Assembly (NCBI RefSeq): GCF_000021305.1
Contig: NC_011772.1
Coordinates: 147,001 to 211,000 of the forward strand
Origin: Bacillus cereus G9842
GTDB lineage: Bacteria > Bacillota > Bacilli > Bacillales > Bacillaceae_G
Direction: 5' to 3'
Length of the DNA stretch: 64,000 nt
The number at the start of each line of letters is the position of its first letter. The stretch's first letter is position 1. Below are positions 55,653-63,591 of this stretch, piece by piece. The notes under the pieces are model-generated. The model saw nothing but the letters and a program-made list of their open reading frames with translations. It ran no database searches and had not been told where the DNA came from. Made by a program: the position numbers and the translations under genes.

Positions 55653-56186
55653 GTGAAGAAATTCTTTGTAGGATTTTTAGTTGTTCTTGGAGTATATTTA
55701 TATTTCCAAGGAAAGTCTGAAGGAATGGATAAGCTAGTGAATGGAACAAGCTATGTTGATTCAGAAGAAGCAAAACAGATGAAACAAATCATTATAGAGG
55801 AAGCGAAGAAAGTAAATCTTCCGGAATGGATACCTCTTGCAATTGCTGAGCATGAAAGTCGATTAAATCCAAGAAGTGTTGGAGATAATGGAACTTCATT
55901 CGGATTGTTTCAACTACACCGCGGCGGCGGGCTTGCACCAGAACATTTAACTGATGATGAGCTGAAAGATCCACGTACAAATGCGCAAATTGCAATGCCG
56001 CATTTAATGAAAGGATATAAGCGTGGGGTGCAAAAAGGTTTGACTGATTTTGCATTACTGAAATATATAGCGAATACATCTGGATGGCCAGGGAATTTAG
56101 GGCCAGAGTGGACGGATAATAACATGAAGTATAACATCGGATTAGAAGATGTGTACTATCGAAATAAAGGTGTAATTAAAGAGTAG
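55653..56186 (+). CDS. Lytic transglycosylase-like (SLT) protein
   Basis: 177-residue protein with an N-terminal membrane segment (FFVGFLVVLGVYLYF) and an SLT/goose-lysozyme-like domain: AIAEHESRLNPRSVGDNG with the catalytic Glu, GTSFGLFQLHRGGG, and a helix-rich end. Probably acts on peptidoglycan at the outer face. GTG start behind AAAGAGGTAGAGGTA. Confidence 0.85.
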   Translation: MKKFFVGFLVVLGVYLYFQGKSEGMDKLVNGTSYVDSEEAKQMKQIIIEEAKKVNLPEWIPLAIAEHESRLNPRSVGDNGTSFGLFQLHRGGGLAPEHLTDDELKDPRTNAQIAMPHLMKGYKRGVQKGLTDFALLKYIANTSGWPGNLGPEWTDNNMKYNIGLEDVYYRNKGVIKE

Positions 56187-56217
56187 GTTTTGATACCTAC
56201 TCTATTTTTTTTTGATA
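56181..56217. terminator. Terminator between SLT and DUF4931 genes
   Basis: AGAGTAGGT-tttga-TACCTACTCT followed by ATTTTTTTTT; overlaps the SLT stop. Confidence 0.88.
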
Positions 56218-56223
56218 ATCGTT

Positions 56224-56985
56224 TCATTTTGTGAAATACTCCGCTAGTTGTATTTTTACGTATTCTAGTTTTGTGGAAACTTGAGGTATTTTATATCCTA
56301 CATACAGCGGTGAAACGACAAACCTAGGAACAACTTTACAAATGATTTTTCCATTTAAGTAATAGAAGAATAAGTTATAACTACTGCATCCTTTATGGAA
56401 ATCTGTCAGTATGTAACGTACAGTTTGCTGAATGTAATTTGCCATGTCATCTATATATGAAATATTATCAATGATTATATTGAATTCAGTGAAGCCAATA
56501 ATGGGACGCTCTGAAATATTAAGCTCAATGCGTTCATTTTTTTGAACAATTACCCCTTGGAAATTTTCTTCTTCAATATTTTCAAGATAATCTACATATT
56601 TCATTCCGATAATTTGCATGTGTGCATGATGCAAACTTCCACCTGAAAATGGACCGTGATTTTTGTATAAAATTACAGATGCGAACTCTTCTTTCTTCTG
56701 TAAGTGTAACCAATGTTGAATAGAAAATTGCATTAATTTCCGCATATGTTCTTCTGTATATGTTGCGATATGATCTTCGCAATTATCGGTTTCAATTAAC
56801 ACTGTTTGAAATGTATCTTGTAATGTAGGAAATTTATTTTTTAACCAAATAATAGAACCATCAGTTGCTAAAATATCCGTTAAATGTTCTGTATCGCAAA
56901 ATGGACATGCAGCGCTTCTATTACGAATACTTTCTGGTTTTTGTTTACCGATATCGTTTAAAAAATATAGTTGTTGTGTATCCAT
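56224..56985 (-). CDS. DUF4931 / GalT-like HIT superfamily protein
   Basis: 253 residues. N-terminal zinc-type CPFC and a later SGGSLHHAHMQIIG motif as in galactose-1-phosphate uridylyltransferases and HIT proteins. It fits DUF4931. Probably a nucleotidyl-transferase or hydrolase; substrate unknown. ATG behind AAAGGGGCATATATATAA. No galactose genes nearby. Confidence 0.8.
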   Translation of the reverse strand: MDTQQLYFLNDIGKQKPESIRNRSAACPFCDTEHLTDILATDGSIIWLKNKFPTLQDTFQTVLIETDNCEDHIATYTEEHMRKLMQFSIQHWLHLQKKEEFASVILYKNHGPFSGGSLHHAHMQIIGMKYVDYLENIEEENFQGVIVQKNERIELNISERPIIGFTEFNIIIDNISYIDDMANYIQQTVRYILTDFHKGCSSYNLFFYYLNGKIICKVVPRFVVSPLYVGYKIPQVSTKLEYVKIQLAEYFTK

Positions 56986-57079
56986 TTATATATATGCCCC
57001 TTTAAAATATGTGTAAAAATCCCGCTTAATACATTCGGGAAAAGGAGAAGGAAATCCTCTAAAGGAATATGGGGAAAAA

Positions 57080-57128
57080 TAAAAGACAAGATATCCTCAT
57101 TACGATAGGGTACCTTGTCTTTTATTTT
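57080..57128. terminator. Terminator of the three-peptide operon
   Basis: AAAAGACAAGATATCC pairs with GGTACCTTGTCTTTT (one mismatch), T-run on both strands. It abuts the stop of peptide C3. Confidence 0.82.
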
Positions 57129-57244
57129 TTCTCTAATAGTGTGTATGGATAATATAGAACATTTTCAGTATTTTTCTTTTTTCTATTTTTTATTGTGTAT
57201 AAGGTAATTGCTGTGCTTGCAATTATAATAATGGCTTTCTTCAT
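57122..57244 (-). CDS. Peptide C3 (40-42 residues, basic membrane peptide)
   Basis: N-terminal helix (MKKAIIIIASTAITLYTI), then KNRKKKN and a tail ending YPYTLLEKK. The ATG at 57244 is 9 bp from AAAGGGG; another ATG two codons upstream (57250) is 3 bp away and less likely. Third gene of the operon after promoter site 7. Unknown function; the topology resembles small immunity proteins, but this is a guess. Confidence 0.68.
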   Translation of the reverse strand: MKKAIIIIASTAITLYTIKNRKKKNTENVLYYPYTLLEKK

Positions 57245-57260
57245 ATTCATATACCCCTTT

Positions 57261-57338
57261 TTATTGTTGGTTTAATTCTTGGCTAACTGCTTTTGCATCG
57301 ACCAAAGCGTGTAAAATCATTTTTACCATGTTCATCAT
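57261..57338 (-). CDS. Peptide C2 (25 residues)
   Basis: Starts MMNMVKMILHALVDAKAVSQ and ends ELNQQ. Shares ALVDAKAV and LN with the peptide B family. ATG behind AAAAAGGAGTGAAGAAAT. Amphipathic helix, leaderless. Confidence 0.75.
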   Translation of the reverse strand: MMNMVKMILHALVDAKAVSQELNQQ

Positions 57339-57354
57339 ATTTCTTCACTCCTTT

Positions 57355-57435
57355 TTATAGTTCATTTAGTTCTTTTACAACTGCTTGTCCGTTCACTAAT
57401 ACCTCAAAGATTGCTTTTACGATTTCTTTTATCAT
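57355..57435 (-). CDS. Peptide C1 (26 residues)
   Basis: Starts MIKEIVKAIFEVLVNGQAVV and ends KELNEL. Similar design to C2: amphipathic helix, then QAVxxELN. ATG behind AAAAGGAGGAAACAAAC. First gene after promoter site 7. Likely a diverged paralogue of C2. Confidence 0.75.
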   Translation of the reverse strand: MIKEIVKAIFEVLVNGQAVVKELNEL

Positions 57436-57477
57436 GTTTGTTTCCTCCTTTTGTTTGTCTCTCTTGTTTACATCTTT

Positions 57478-57542
57478 ATTGTATAGGGAGGCATCTTTTC
57501 GTACTATCGCTTTCCATTACGTGAACATAACAGTTTTGTAAG
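57478..57542 (-). promoter_or_regulatory. 65-bp BceR-like promoter, site 7
   Basis: Minus strand: CTTACAAAACTGTTAT (57527-57542), CGTAAT after 5 bp, GGAAAGCGATAGT, 19 bp, TACAAT (57478-57483). The most diverged of the eight but with the same spacing. Faces C1-C2-C3. Confidence 0.72.
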
Positions 57543-57670
57543 ATTTGATGTCACTCATTGAAATGTTTAGTCTATCTTCATTATTTTCAGAAAAATGACT
57601 ATTCAAACATGAAATAGGGAAGTATAATAAAGAAGTAAGTATTAAATTCCGTACGAAAGGGGTGAATGAG

Positions 57671-57805
57671 ATGAAACGTTCTTTAGCTGCACGTGCCAAA
57701 TTTTTAGATTTTATCTATTTTTGTCGTGCGATTTTTCATGATGTAGTTGTTAACGGGATACGTATGCCCTTTTTTAACAATTGCATAGTGACTATTGAAC
57801 GATAG
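57671..57805 (+). CDS. 44-residue peptide upstream of ABC-F gene
   Basis: MKRSLAARAKFLDFIYFCRA followed by IFHDVVVNGIRMPFF and a short tail. ATG behind GAAAGGGGTGAATGAG, a very good site. TATAAT at 57623-57628 could promote it. It lies ahead of two hairpins and the ABC-F gene, so it could be a regulatory leader peptide or an independent protein. Confidence 0.55.
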   Translation: MKRSLAARAKFLDFIYFCRAIFHDVVVNGIRMPFFNNCIVTIER

Positions 57806-57837
57806 GAATCTCTTCACCCATTTTTAATAAACGTGTG

Positions 57838-57909
57838 AAAAGGGAGCTATTTGGCTTCCTTTTTCTATGCCGAAAACCATGGGGAATGTTTCTTTCTCAT
57901 GGTTTTTTA
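57838..57909 (+). terminator. Two successive terminator-like hairpins in the ABC-F leader
   Basis: First: AAGGGAGC-tatttg-GCTTCCTT and TTTTC (57838-57866). Second: AAAACCATG-loop-CATGGTTTTTT (57872-57909). They end 20 bp before the ABC-F start. No promoter was seen between them and the gene, which suggests attenuation. Confidence 0.7.
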
Positions 57910-57929
57910 TATTGAAAGGAGTACGGAAA

Positions 57930-59810
57930 ATGACTATTTGTAGTGTAAATAATGTAACGAAATCTTTTGGTGGAAACATCATATTTGAAAATATATCGCT
58001 TGAAATAAAGAATGGTGAACGTGTTGGGTTAGTTGGTCGTAACGGTAGTGGGAAGACAACAATCTTTGGGCTTCTAACGGGAATGGAGAGTTTGGATGCA
58101 GGAGCTATCCATATGAAGAAAGGTACACGTATTGGTCATGTCGCACAAATTCCGAAGTTTGATGAGGCCATGACTGTATATGATGTATTGAGTTCCGCTT
58201 TTAAAGTAGAAAAGGAATTAGAAAAAGAAATGCATGCTCTAGAAAAAAATATGGCAGAAGAGCAGGAACAATCTTCTTTGCAAAAGCTAATGGAGAGATA
58301 CGGAGTAATTCAAGAAAAGTTTGCGTTCCTTGGTGGTTATGAAATAGAAGCAAATATAATGAAGGTAGCAAATGGCTTACAAGTGACAGACTTATTTTCA
58401 AGAGTATTTACGGAATTAAGTGGAGGAGAACAGACGAAAGTAAGCCTTGCATATATGCTATTGCAGAAACCAGATTTACTTCTATTAGATGAGCCAACAA
58501 ATCATTTAGATTTATTTGCAGTTGAATGGTTAGAGCAATTTTTAAAAGAATACACTGGAACAGTTATGGTTATTTCACATGATCGTTATTTCCTTGATGA
58601 AGTTGTAACGAAAATTTTTGATTTGGAAGATGGAGAGATTCACGTGTACCATACGAATTATTCTCAGTTCGTTGAGGAGAAGGAAGAAAGATTACTTCAA
58701 GAGTTTCAAGCTTATCAAGAGCAGCAAAAGAAAATAAAGAAAATGAAAGAAGCAATTAAGCGTCTACGTGAATGGGCAAATCAAGCGAACCCTCCGAATG
58801 AAGGATTGCATAAAAGAGCGAGAAATATGGAACGTGCGTTAGAACGTATAGAGAAATTAAAGAGGCCAATCTTAGAACGAAAACAGATGGGTCTTCAGTT
58901 TGAAGGGCAAGAGAGAAGCGGTAAAGATGTTGTTGTAATGAAAGAAGTGAGCAAAGGTTTTGCTGGCCGACCTTTATTTGAACAAGCGAATTTACATGTT
59001 CGTTTTCAAGAGCGTGCTGCTATCGTTGGTCGCAACGGCACAGGGAAGACCACTTTACTAAAATTACTATTAAAAGAAATGGAACCAGAAGCTGGCGCAA
59101 TTAGGGTTGGTAGTAGTGTGAAAATCGGTTATTTATCACAGCATACGTATGAAAATATGAAGAGTAATGTATTGGAAGCATTCAGGGAGAATGTGGCTGT
59201 AACAGAGGGAGAAGCAAGACATATATTAGCTAAGTTTTTATTTTATGGTCCAGCAGTATTTAAGAAAGTAACGCAACTTAGTGGTGGAGAAAAAATGAGG
59301 TTAAGACTTGCGCAACTTATGTATCAAGACATCAATTTTCTAATTTTAGATGAGCCGACAAACCATCTTGATATTGAATCAAGAGAAGTTTTAGAGGAAG
59401 CCCTTGAGCAATATAACGGGACGATTTTAGCTGTTTCACACGATCGATATTTTTTAAATAAGTTATTTGAAAAGACGTACTGGATTGATGAATGTAAATT
59501 ATTTGAGTTTGCAGGAAACTATGCATGGGCTCGTCAAAAGTGGGAAGAAAAGCTTGAGAAGCAAGTAATAAAGCAGAAACGCCAAGGAAAAAAAAGTGTT
59601 GAAACGGTTCCTGTAAAAGAGAAAGAAGCTAGGAATCTTGAAGAGATTGAAAACGAGTTAATGCATGTAGAAGAAGATGTATATGCAATAGAATGTGAAA
59701 TGGAACATGTAGCTGATGTTGAAAGACTTGAAAAATTATATGAGGAAAAAACGAAGAAAGAGTTGTTACGAGCAGAGTTATATAATGAATTAGAGAATAT
59801 TGTGGAGTAA
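57930..59810 (+). CDS. ABC-F family ATPase
   Basis: 626 residues, two ABC domains, no membrane part. Domain 1: Walker A GRNGSGKTT, signature LSGGEQTK, Walker B LLLLDEPTNHLD. Domain 2: GRNGTGKTT, LSGGEKMR, FLILDEPTNHLD. A charged interdomain linker (about 235-310) and a C-terminal coiled coil. ABC-F proteins act on the ribosome, some giving resistance to lincosamides, streptogramins or pleuromutilins. Start ATG 57930 behind GAAAGGAGTACGGAAA; an upstream frame from 57867 runs through the attenuator. The upstream hairpins favour an inducible resistance-type member, but a housekeeping YfmR/YdiF-like role cannot be excluded. Confidence 0.9.
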   Translation: MTICSVNNVTKSFGGNIIFENISLEIKNGERVGLVGRNGSGKTTIFGLLTGMESLDAGAIHMKKGTRIGHVAQIPKFDEAMTVYDVLSSAFKVEKELEKEMHALEKNMAEEQEQSSLQKLMERYGVIQEKFAFLGGYEIEANIMKVANGLQVTDLFSRVFTELSGGEQTKVSLAYMLLQKPDLLLLDEPTNHLDLFAVEWLEQFLKEYTGTVMVISHDRYFLDEVVTKIFDLEDGEIHVYHTNYSQFVEEKEERLLQEFQAYQEQQKKIKKMKEAIKRLREWANQANPPNEGLHKRARNMERALERIEKLKRPILERKQMGLQFEGQERSGKDVVVMKEVSKGFAGRPLFEQANLHVRFQERAAIVGRNGTGKTTLLKLLLKEMEPEAGAIRVGSSVKIGYLSQHTYENMKSNVLEAFRENVAVTEGEARHILAKFLFYGPAVFKKVTQLSGGEKMRLRLAQLMYQDINFLILDEPTNHLDIESREVLEEALEQYNGTILAVSHDRYFLNKLFEKTYWIDECKLFEFAGNYAWARQKWEEKLEKQVIKQKRQGKKSVETVPVKEKEARNLEEIENELMHVEEDVYAIECEMEHVADVERLEKLYEEKTKKELLRAELYNELENIVE

Positions 59811-59817
59811 TGAGTAG

Positions 59818-59860
59818 AAAGCCACTTCCTTTCAGTTTTGCTGGAGGAAGTGGCTTTTTT
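59818..59860 (+). terminator. Terminator of ABC-F gene
   Basis: AAAGCCACTTCC-loop-GGAAGTGGCTTTTTT. Confidence 0.92.
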
Positions 59861-60051
59861 CATAATGATATTTGGCTTTAAAGGTTAAATAAAGCGATGT
59901 GTTTCACGTGAAACAGTAACTTAGATAAATTCGTGTTCCTCAATTTGCATAGCTTGTGAAACATATGAAATGATAAGGTGAAAAATAAATGTCATTAGTG
60001 GTTTTTCGATAGGAGTAATTACAAAAACAAAGGCTAATTATTTCCCGAGAG

Positions 60052-60179
60052 ATAAAGTGAGACTTTTAATCAGTCCTCACGAATCGGGCTTTTACGGGCA
60101 GCACGCCCCCCACCTAACTTCTTTGCTTTCGCTGAATTTTGAGGTGAGGGTCTTACTGACCGGAAAATAGTGGGATAAA
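60052..60179. mobile_element. bcr1-like interspersed repeat, intergenic copy
   Basis: 128 bp including a direct repeat GATAAA at both ends (60051-60056, 60174-60179), read as the target-site duplication. Shares AATCGGGCTTTTACGGGCAG, ACCTAACTTCTTTG and CGCTGAATTTTGA with the copy at 45089, but is shorter. No ORF. The rest of 59861-60206 holds nothing recognised. Confidence 0.78.
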
Positions 60180-60206
60180 TATGTGTAAAAGAGACTAGTG
60201 AATGAA

Positions 60207-60258
60207 AACGAAAAGAGAGCAAAGTTACAGCTTTACGCGCTGAACTCTGCTCTCTTTT
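60207..60258 (-). terminator. Terminator of small membrane gene
   Basis: Minus strand AAAAAGAGAGCA-long loop-TGCTCTCTTTT. It includes the last codons of the gene at 60225. Confidence 0.75.
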
Positions 60259-60422
60259 TGCGTGGTATCTTCTCTCGTTGAAATTATAATAGCGATCCCG
60301 AGCATGATAAAAAAAGCTAAAAAGAGGACGAACTTTGGGAAGAACGGGAATAGTAATAGCGCCCCGACTATCATAATTGTTAATAATACGTAGTGCAGGA
60401 CGTATTGGAATAGGTTGTCCAT
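60225..60422 (-). CDS. Small two-helix membrane protein
   Basis: 65 residues: helices YVLHYVLLTIMIVGALLLF and FVLFLAFFIMLGIAIIIS, then a polar, charged tail. ATG at 60422 behind AAAAAGGGGGCGAAAAT; the frame continues upstream without a site. No family recognised. Confidence 0.72.
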   Translation of the reverse strand: MDNLFQYVLHYVLLTIMIVGALLLFPFFPKFVLFLAFFIMLGIAIIISTREDTTQKESRVQRVKL

Positions 60423-60550
60423 ATTTTCGCCCCCTTTTTGGTAATTGGTTATTAGTATTCTATGTTTCATGCTGAAGAAATAGAAGTAGATTTTTAAGTT
60501 TTTAATACGAATTATAGCTGAGTTTTCTTAAAGTATAAGGATAGAGTGAT

Positions 60551-60618
60551 AATTTTGGAAAAATTCTCAAAATATTTATTTAGAAAGAATTGACAAAATA
60601 TACTGAACGATATAAGCT
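60551..60618 (+). promoter_or_regulatory. Promoter of peptide/nickel-type operon, possible CodY box
   Basis: TTGACA (60590-60595) with a -10 of TATAAG (60611, 15-bp spacer) or TAAGCT (60613, 17-bp). At 60552-60566 AATTTTGGAAAAATT matches the CodY consensus with three mismatches. Tentative. Confidence 0.45.
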
Positions 60619-60635
60619 AATAACCATAAAGTCTA

Positions 60636-60712
60636 CCGGAAAGGTCGGAATAAGATTGTTACCCCTCAAAAACATCTATTTTTTTCTGATTAAAACCGAC
60701 TTTTCCGATTGG
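60636..60712 (+). other. Leader hairpin upstream of binding-protein gene
   Basis: CCGGAAAGGTCGG (60636-60648) pairs with CCGACTTTTCCG (60696-60707) over a 47-base loop. No T-run follows, so not a terminator. About 80 bases before the start codon. Unexplained. Confidence 0.45.
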
Positions 60713-60790
60713 CTATAAATGTGCTGTGGGAGGCATACATAAGCTAATAAGTTCAAAGGGTATAACTATTAAACAGTTAGGGTGGGGACA

Positions 60791-62518
60791 ATGAAGAAAA
60801 AGACAAAAAAATGGGCTGGTGTATTTTCAGTATTACTTAGTAGTTCGCTTGTGTTATCTGCTTGTGGGGGACAGGAGGATACGGCTTCTACAGAACCGGT
60901 TAAACAGCAGGATTTAAAAAATGTGAAAATTGAAAAGATCGCTGCGACAGATAAAACGAAAGTGCCAGACAAAGCGAAGAATAGAAAAGATACGTTAGTA
61001 GTTGGTATTAGTAAGCCAGGCGGCGTATTTTTACCATACTTCCAACAAAATGGTTGGGATGGAAACGTAACTTCAGTTATTTTTGCATCTCTCGTATCAA
61101 CCGATAAACAAGGGAAACCAATTCCAGAATTAGCTGAGAAGTGGGACGTTTCTTCTGATCAGTTAACATATACATTCCATTTACGTAAAGATTTGAAATT
61201 TAGTGATGGATCGCCATTAACGGCGGATGATGTAGCTTTCACATTGACGCTTTTACATGATAAGGCATATGAGGGTGAAGTAGATATCTCTCAATATGCG
61301 GTTAAAGGTGGTAAAGAATATAAAGAAGGAAAAGCAACTTCAATTGAAGGTATTCAAGTTGTTGATCCACAAACAATTAAAATTACAACTGAAAAAGTGA
61401 ATTCACAAGCTATATTTGTTTTAGGAGGTACAGTACTATCAAAAGCTTATTATGGAAAAGATTATAAGCAAAATACAAGCTTAGATTACTTAAAAGATTT
61501 ATATGGAAAGCCATTAGCTGCGGGTCCATATAAATTTGAAAAGTATATTCCAGGTCAAGAAGTTCGTTTTGTAGCAAACGAAAATTATTATGCGGGTAAA
61601 CCAAAAATTCAAAACTTCATTTATAAAATTACTTCTGGTGATACGAAGCTTCAGTTGTTCCAAACAGGAGAAGTTGACCATACTGGCTTAGGTACTGGTG
61701 ATGAGGTTCTTGAACAGGCTAAGGCTTTAGAATTCGCAAATATCCAAATCGAAACAGCACCGTCATATAGTTATATTTATATGAATAATAATAAGCCTTA
61801 CTTAAAGGATAAAAAGGTTCGCCAAGCACTTATTTACGGATTAGACCGCAAAAAATATGTTGATACAGCGTTAAAAGGGTACGGTACAGTAGCCAATGTA
61901 CCAATTCATCCAACTTCTTGGGCTTATACGGAAGAAGGAGTTAATAAATACGAATACGATAAAGAAAAAGCGAAAAAATTATTAGATGAAGCAGGGTGGA
62001 AAGTTGGTTCGGATGGAATTCGTGAAAAAGATGGTCAAAAATTAAAACTTTCTTATTTCGGTCCAAGTTCGGCTAAAGATAGTGATTTATTAATTCCGAT
62101 TGCGAAAGAGAATTATAAAGAAATAGGTGTAGAGTTTAATCCTGAATTTATGGACTTTAATACGATGCTTTCTAAGGTAAACAAAGGGGATTATGATTTA
62201 GCTTCTGTTTCGACACCGATTACAAGTGACCCGAGTGAAACAGCTGGTGAATATTTGTCTACTGCAAATGAAACTAGTCTTGGTTATAAGAATGCAAAAG
62301 TAGATGAGCTAATTCAAAAAGGTATTGAAACTGTAGATATCGAAAAGCGTAAACCTATTTATAAAGAATTGTATAAAGAATTAAGTGATGATCCACCAGT
62401 AATTCTATTAAACTACCGTAGAACAATTACTGGTTATAACGGGAATATAAAAGGAATTGATCCTGAAAAGTACAACAGTATTAGTGCAAACTTACCAGTA
62501 TTATCATTTGAAAAATAA
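60791..62518 (+). CDS. Peptide/nickel-type ABC transporter binding lipoprotein
   Basis: 575-residue family 5 substrate-binding lipoprotein. Lipobox LSACG (Cys23). Motifs: FHLRKDLKFSDGSPLTADDVAFTLTLL and NENYYAGKPKIQNFIYKITSGDT (each broken up in the family consensus). ATG at 60791 after AGGGTGGGGACA; a GTG three codons earlier is in frame. First gene of an operon with two permease genes behind it. Confidence 0.9.
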   Translation: MKKKTKKWAGVFSVLLSSSLVLSACGGQEDTASTEPVKQQDLKNVKIEKIAATDKTKVPDKAKNRKDTLVVGISKPGGVFLPYFQQNGWDGNVTSVIFASLVSTDKQGKPIPELAEKWDVSSDQLTYTFHLRKDLKFSDGSPLTADDVAFTLTLLHDKAYEGEVDISQYAVKGGKEYKEGKATSIEGIQVVDPQTIKITTEKVNSQAIFVLGGTVLSKAYYGKDYKQNTSLDYLKDLYGKPLAAGPYKFEKYIPGQEVRFVANENYYAGKPKIQNFIYKITSGDTKLQLFQTGEVDHTGLGTGDEVLEQAKALEFANIQIETAPSYSYIYMNNNKPYLKDKKVRQALIYGLDRKKYVDTALKGYGTVANVPIHPTSWAYTEEGVNKYEYDKEKAKKLLDEAGWKVGSDGIREKDGQKLKLSYFGPSSAKDSDLLIPIAKENYKEIGVEFNPEFMDFNTMLSKVNKGDYDLASVSTPITSDPSETAGEYLSTANETSLGYKNAKVDELIQKGIETVDIEKRKPIYKELYKELSDDPPVILLNYRRTITGYNGNIKGIDPEKYNSISANLPVLSFEK

Positions 62519-62621
62519 CGATAAGAATGTATAAGTAGAAGACATTTTTTCATTCGGTTAGTAATGTGCCGCTTTGAAAAAATGTTCTTCTATTTTAAGC
62601 ATAAGATTGGAGAGAAAAAGG

Positions 62622-63578
62622 GTGAAAACATATATTGTTCGTAGGTTGTTACAAATGATTCCTACACTGCTTGGTACATCAATTATTATCTTCGTCCTGT
62701 TCGCACTTCTTCCTGGGGATTATATTGATTCAAATCCGAAAATTACACCGGAAAGAGCAGCTGAACTGAGGGAATTATATGGGTTGAACAAACCGATTGT
62801 TGAGCGTTATTTTCATTGGTTAGGTAATGCATTGCAAGGGGACTTTGGCTTCTCGCTTCAATATCAAGAGCCTGTAACGTCATTATTAAATAAATTTATT
62901 TGGAATTCTTTTAGTGTAGCAATTATTGCATTGTTTTTTATTTGGCTAATTGCACTTATTATCGGTGTATTCTCGGCGACGAAGCAACATTCTTTGTTCG
63001 ATAAACTTGTAACAATCGGTGTTTTTGCAGCAATGTCATTCCCTTCATTCTTTATCGGTTTGTTTTTAATTAAGGTGTTTGCGGTTGACTTTAAGTTATT
63101 ACCGATAGGTGGAATGATTGATGTTGGCAGTAATTCAACAGGATTTGCTTACGTGATAGAAGTTGCAAAACATATGATTTTACCAGTATTTATTTTGACA
63201 CTTCTTGGGGTCGGCTCGCTAACTCGTTATTTTAGAACAAGTATGTTAGAGGTTGTAAGACAAGATTACATACGAACAGCAAGAGCGAAAGGTTTGAAGG
63301 AGAAGACGGTTATTTATAAGCATGCATTAAAAAATGCAATTTTACCGGCAATTACGTTATTAGCATTTGAATTACCTGGCTTGTTTTCTGGGGCAATTAT
63401 TATTGAACAAATTTTTAACTGGCCAGGGATTGGTAATATTCAATTAGAAGCATTAAATTTCCGTGACTATACAGTATTGATGGCATTTACGATGTTTCTT
63501 TCTTGTTTAACAATCGTTTCAAACTTTTTAGCAGATATCGTATATGCAGTTGTTGATCCACGAATTCGGTTGAAGTAA
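62622..63578 (+). CDS. Peptide ABC transporter permease, DppB/OppB type
   Basis: 318-residue permease, six helices, VRRLLQMIPTLLGTSIIIFV near the start and DYIRTARAKGLKEKTVIYKH as ATPase-contact loop. GTG start at 62622 behind TTGGAGAGAAAAAGG. Works with the binding protein and with the next permease. Confidence 0.9.
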   Translation: MKTYIVRRLLQMIPTLLGTSIIIFVLFALLPGDYIDSNPKITPERAAELRELYGLNKPIVERYFHWLGNALQGDFGFSLQYQEPVTSLLNKFIWNSFSVAIIALFFIWLIALIIGVFSATKQHSLFDKLVTIGVFAAMSFPSFFIGLFLIKVFAVDFKLLPIGGMIDVGSNSTGFAYVIEVAKHMILPVFILTLLGVGSLTRYFRTSMLEVVRQDYIRTARAKGLKEKTVIYKHALKNAILPAITLLAFELPGLFSGAIIIEQIFNWPGIGNIQLEALNFRDYTVLMAFTMFLSCLTIVSNFLADIVYAVVDPRIRLK

Positions 63579-63591
63579 GGTGGGGAAAGAA

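Noticed and set aside
45434..57542. WalR or PhoP boxes (TGTAA-N5-TGTAA direct repeats)
   Set aside because: The direct repeat spacing fits, but the upstream TTACA-N4-TGTAA inverted box and the yxeA-like target fit BceR-like regulators better. WalR is not fully excluded.
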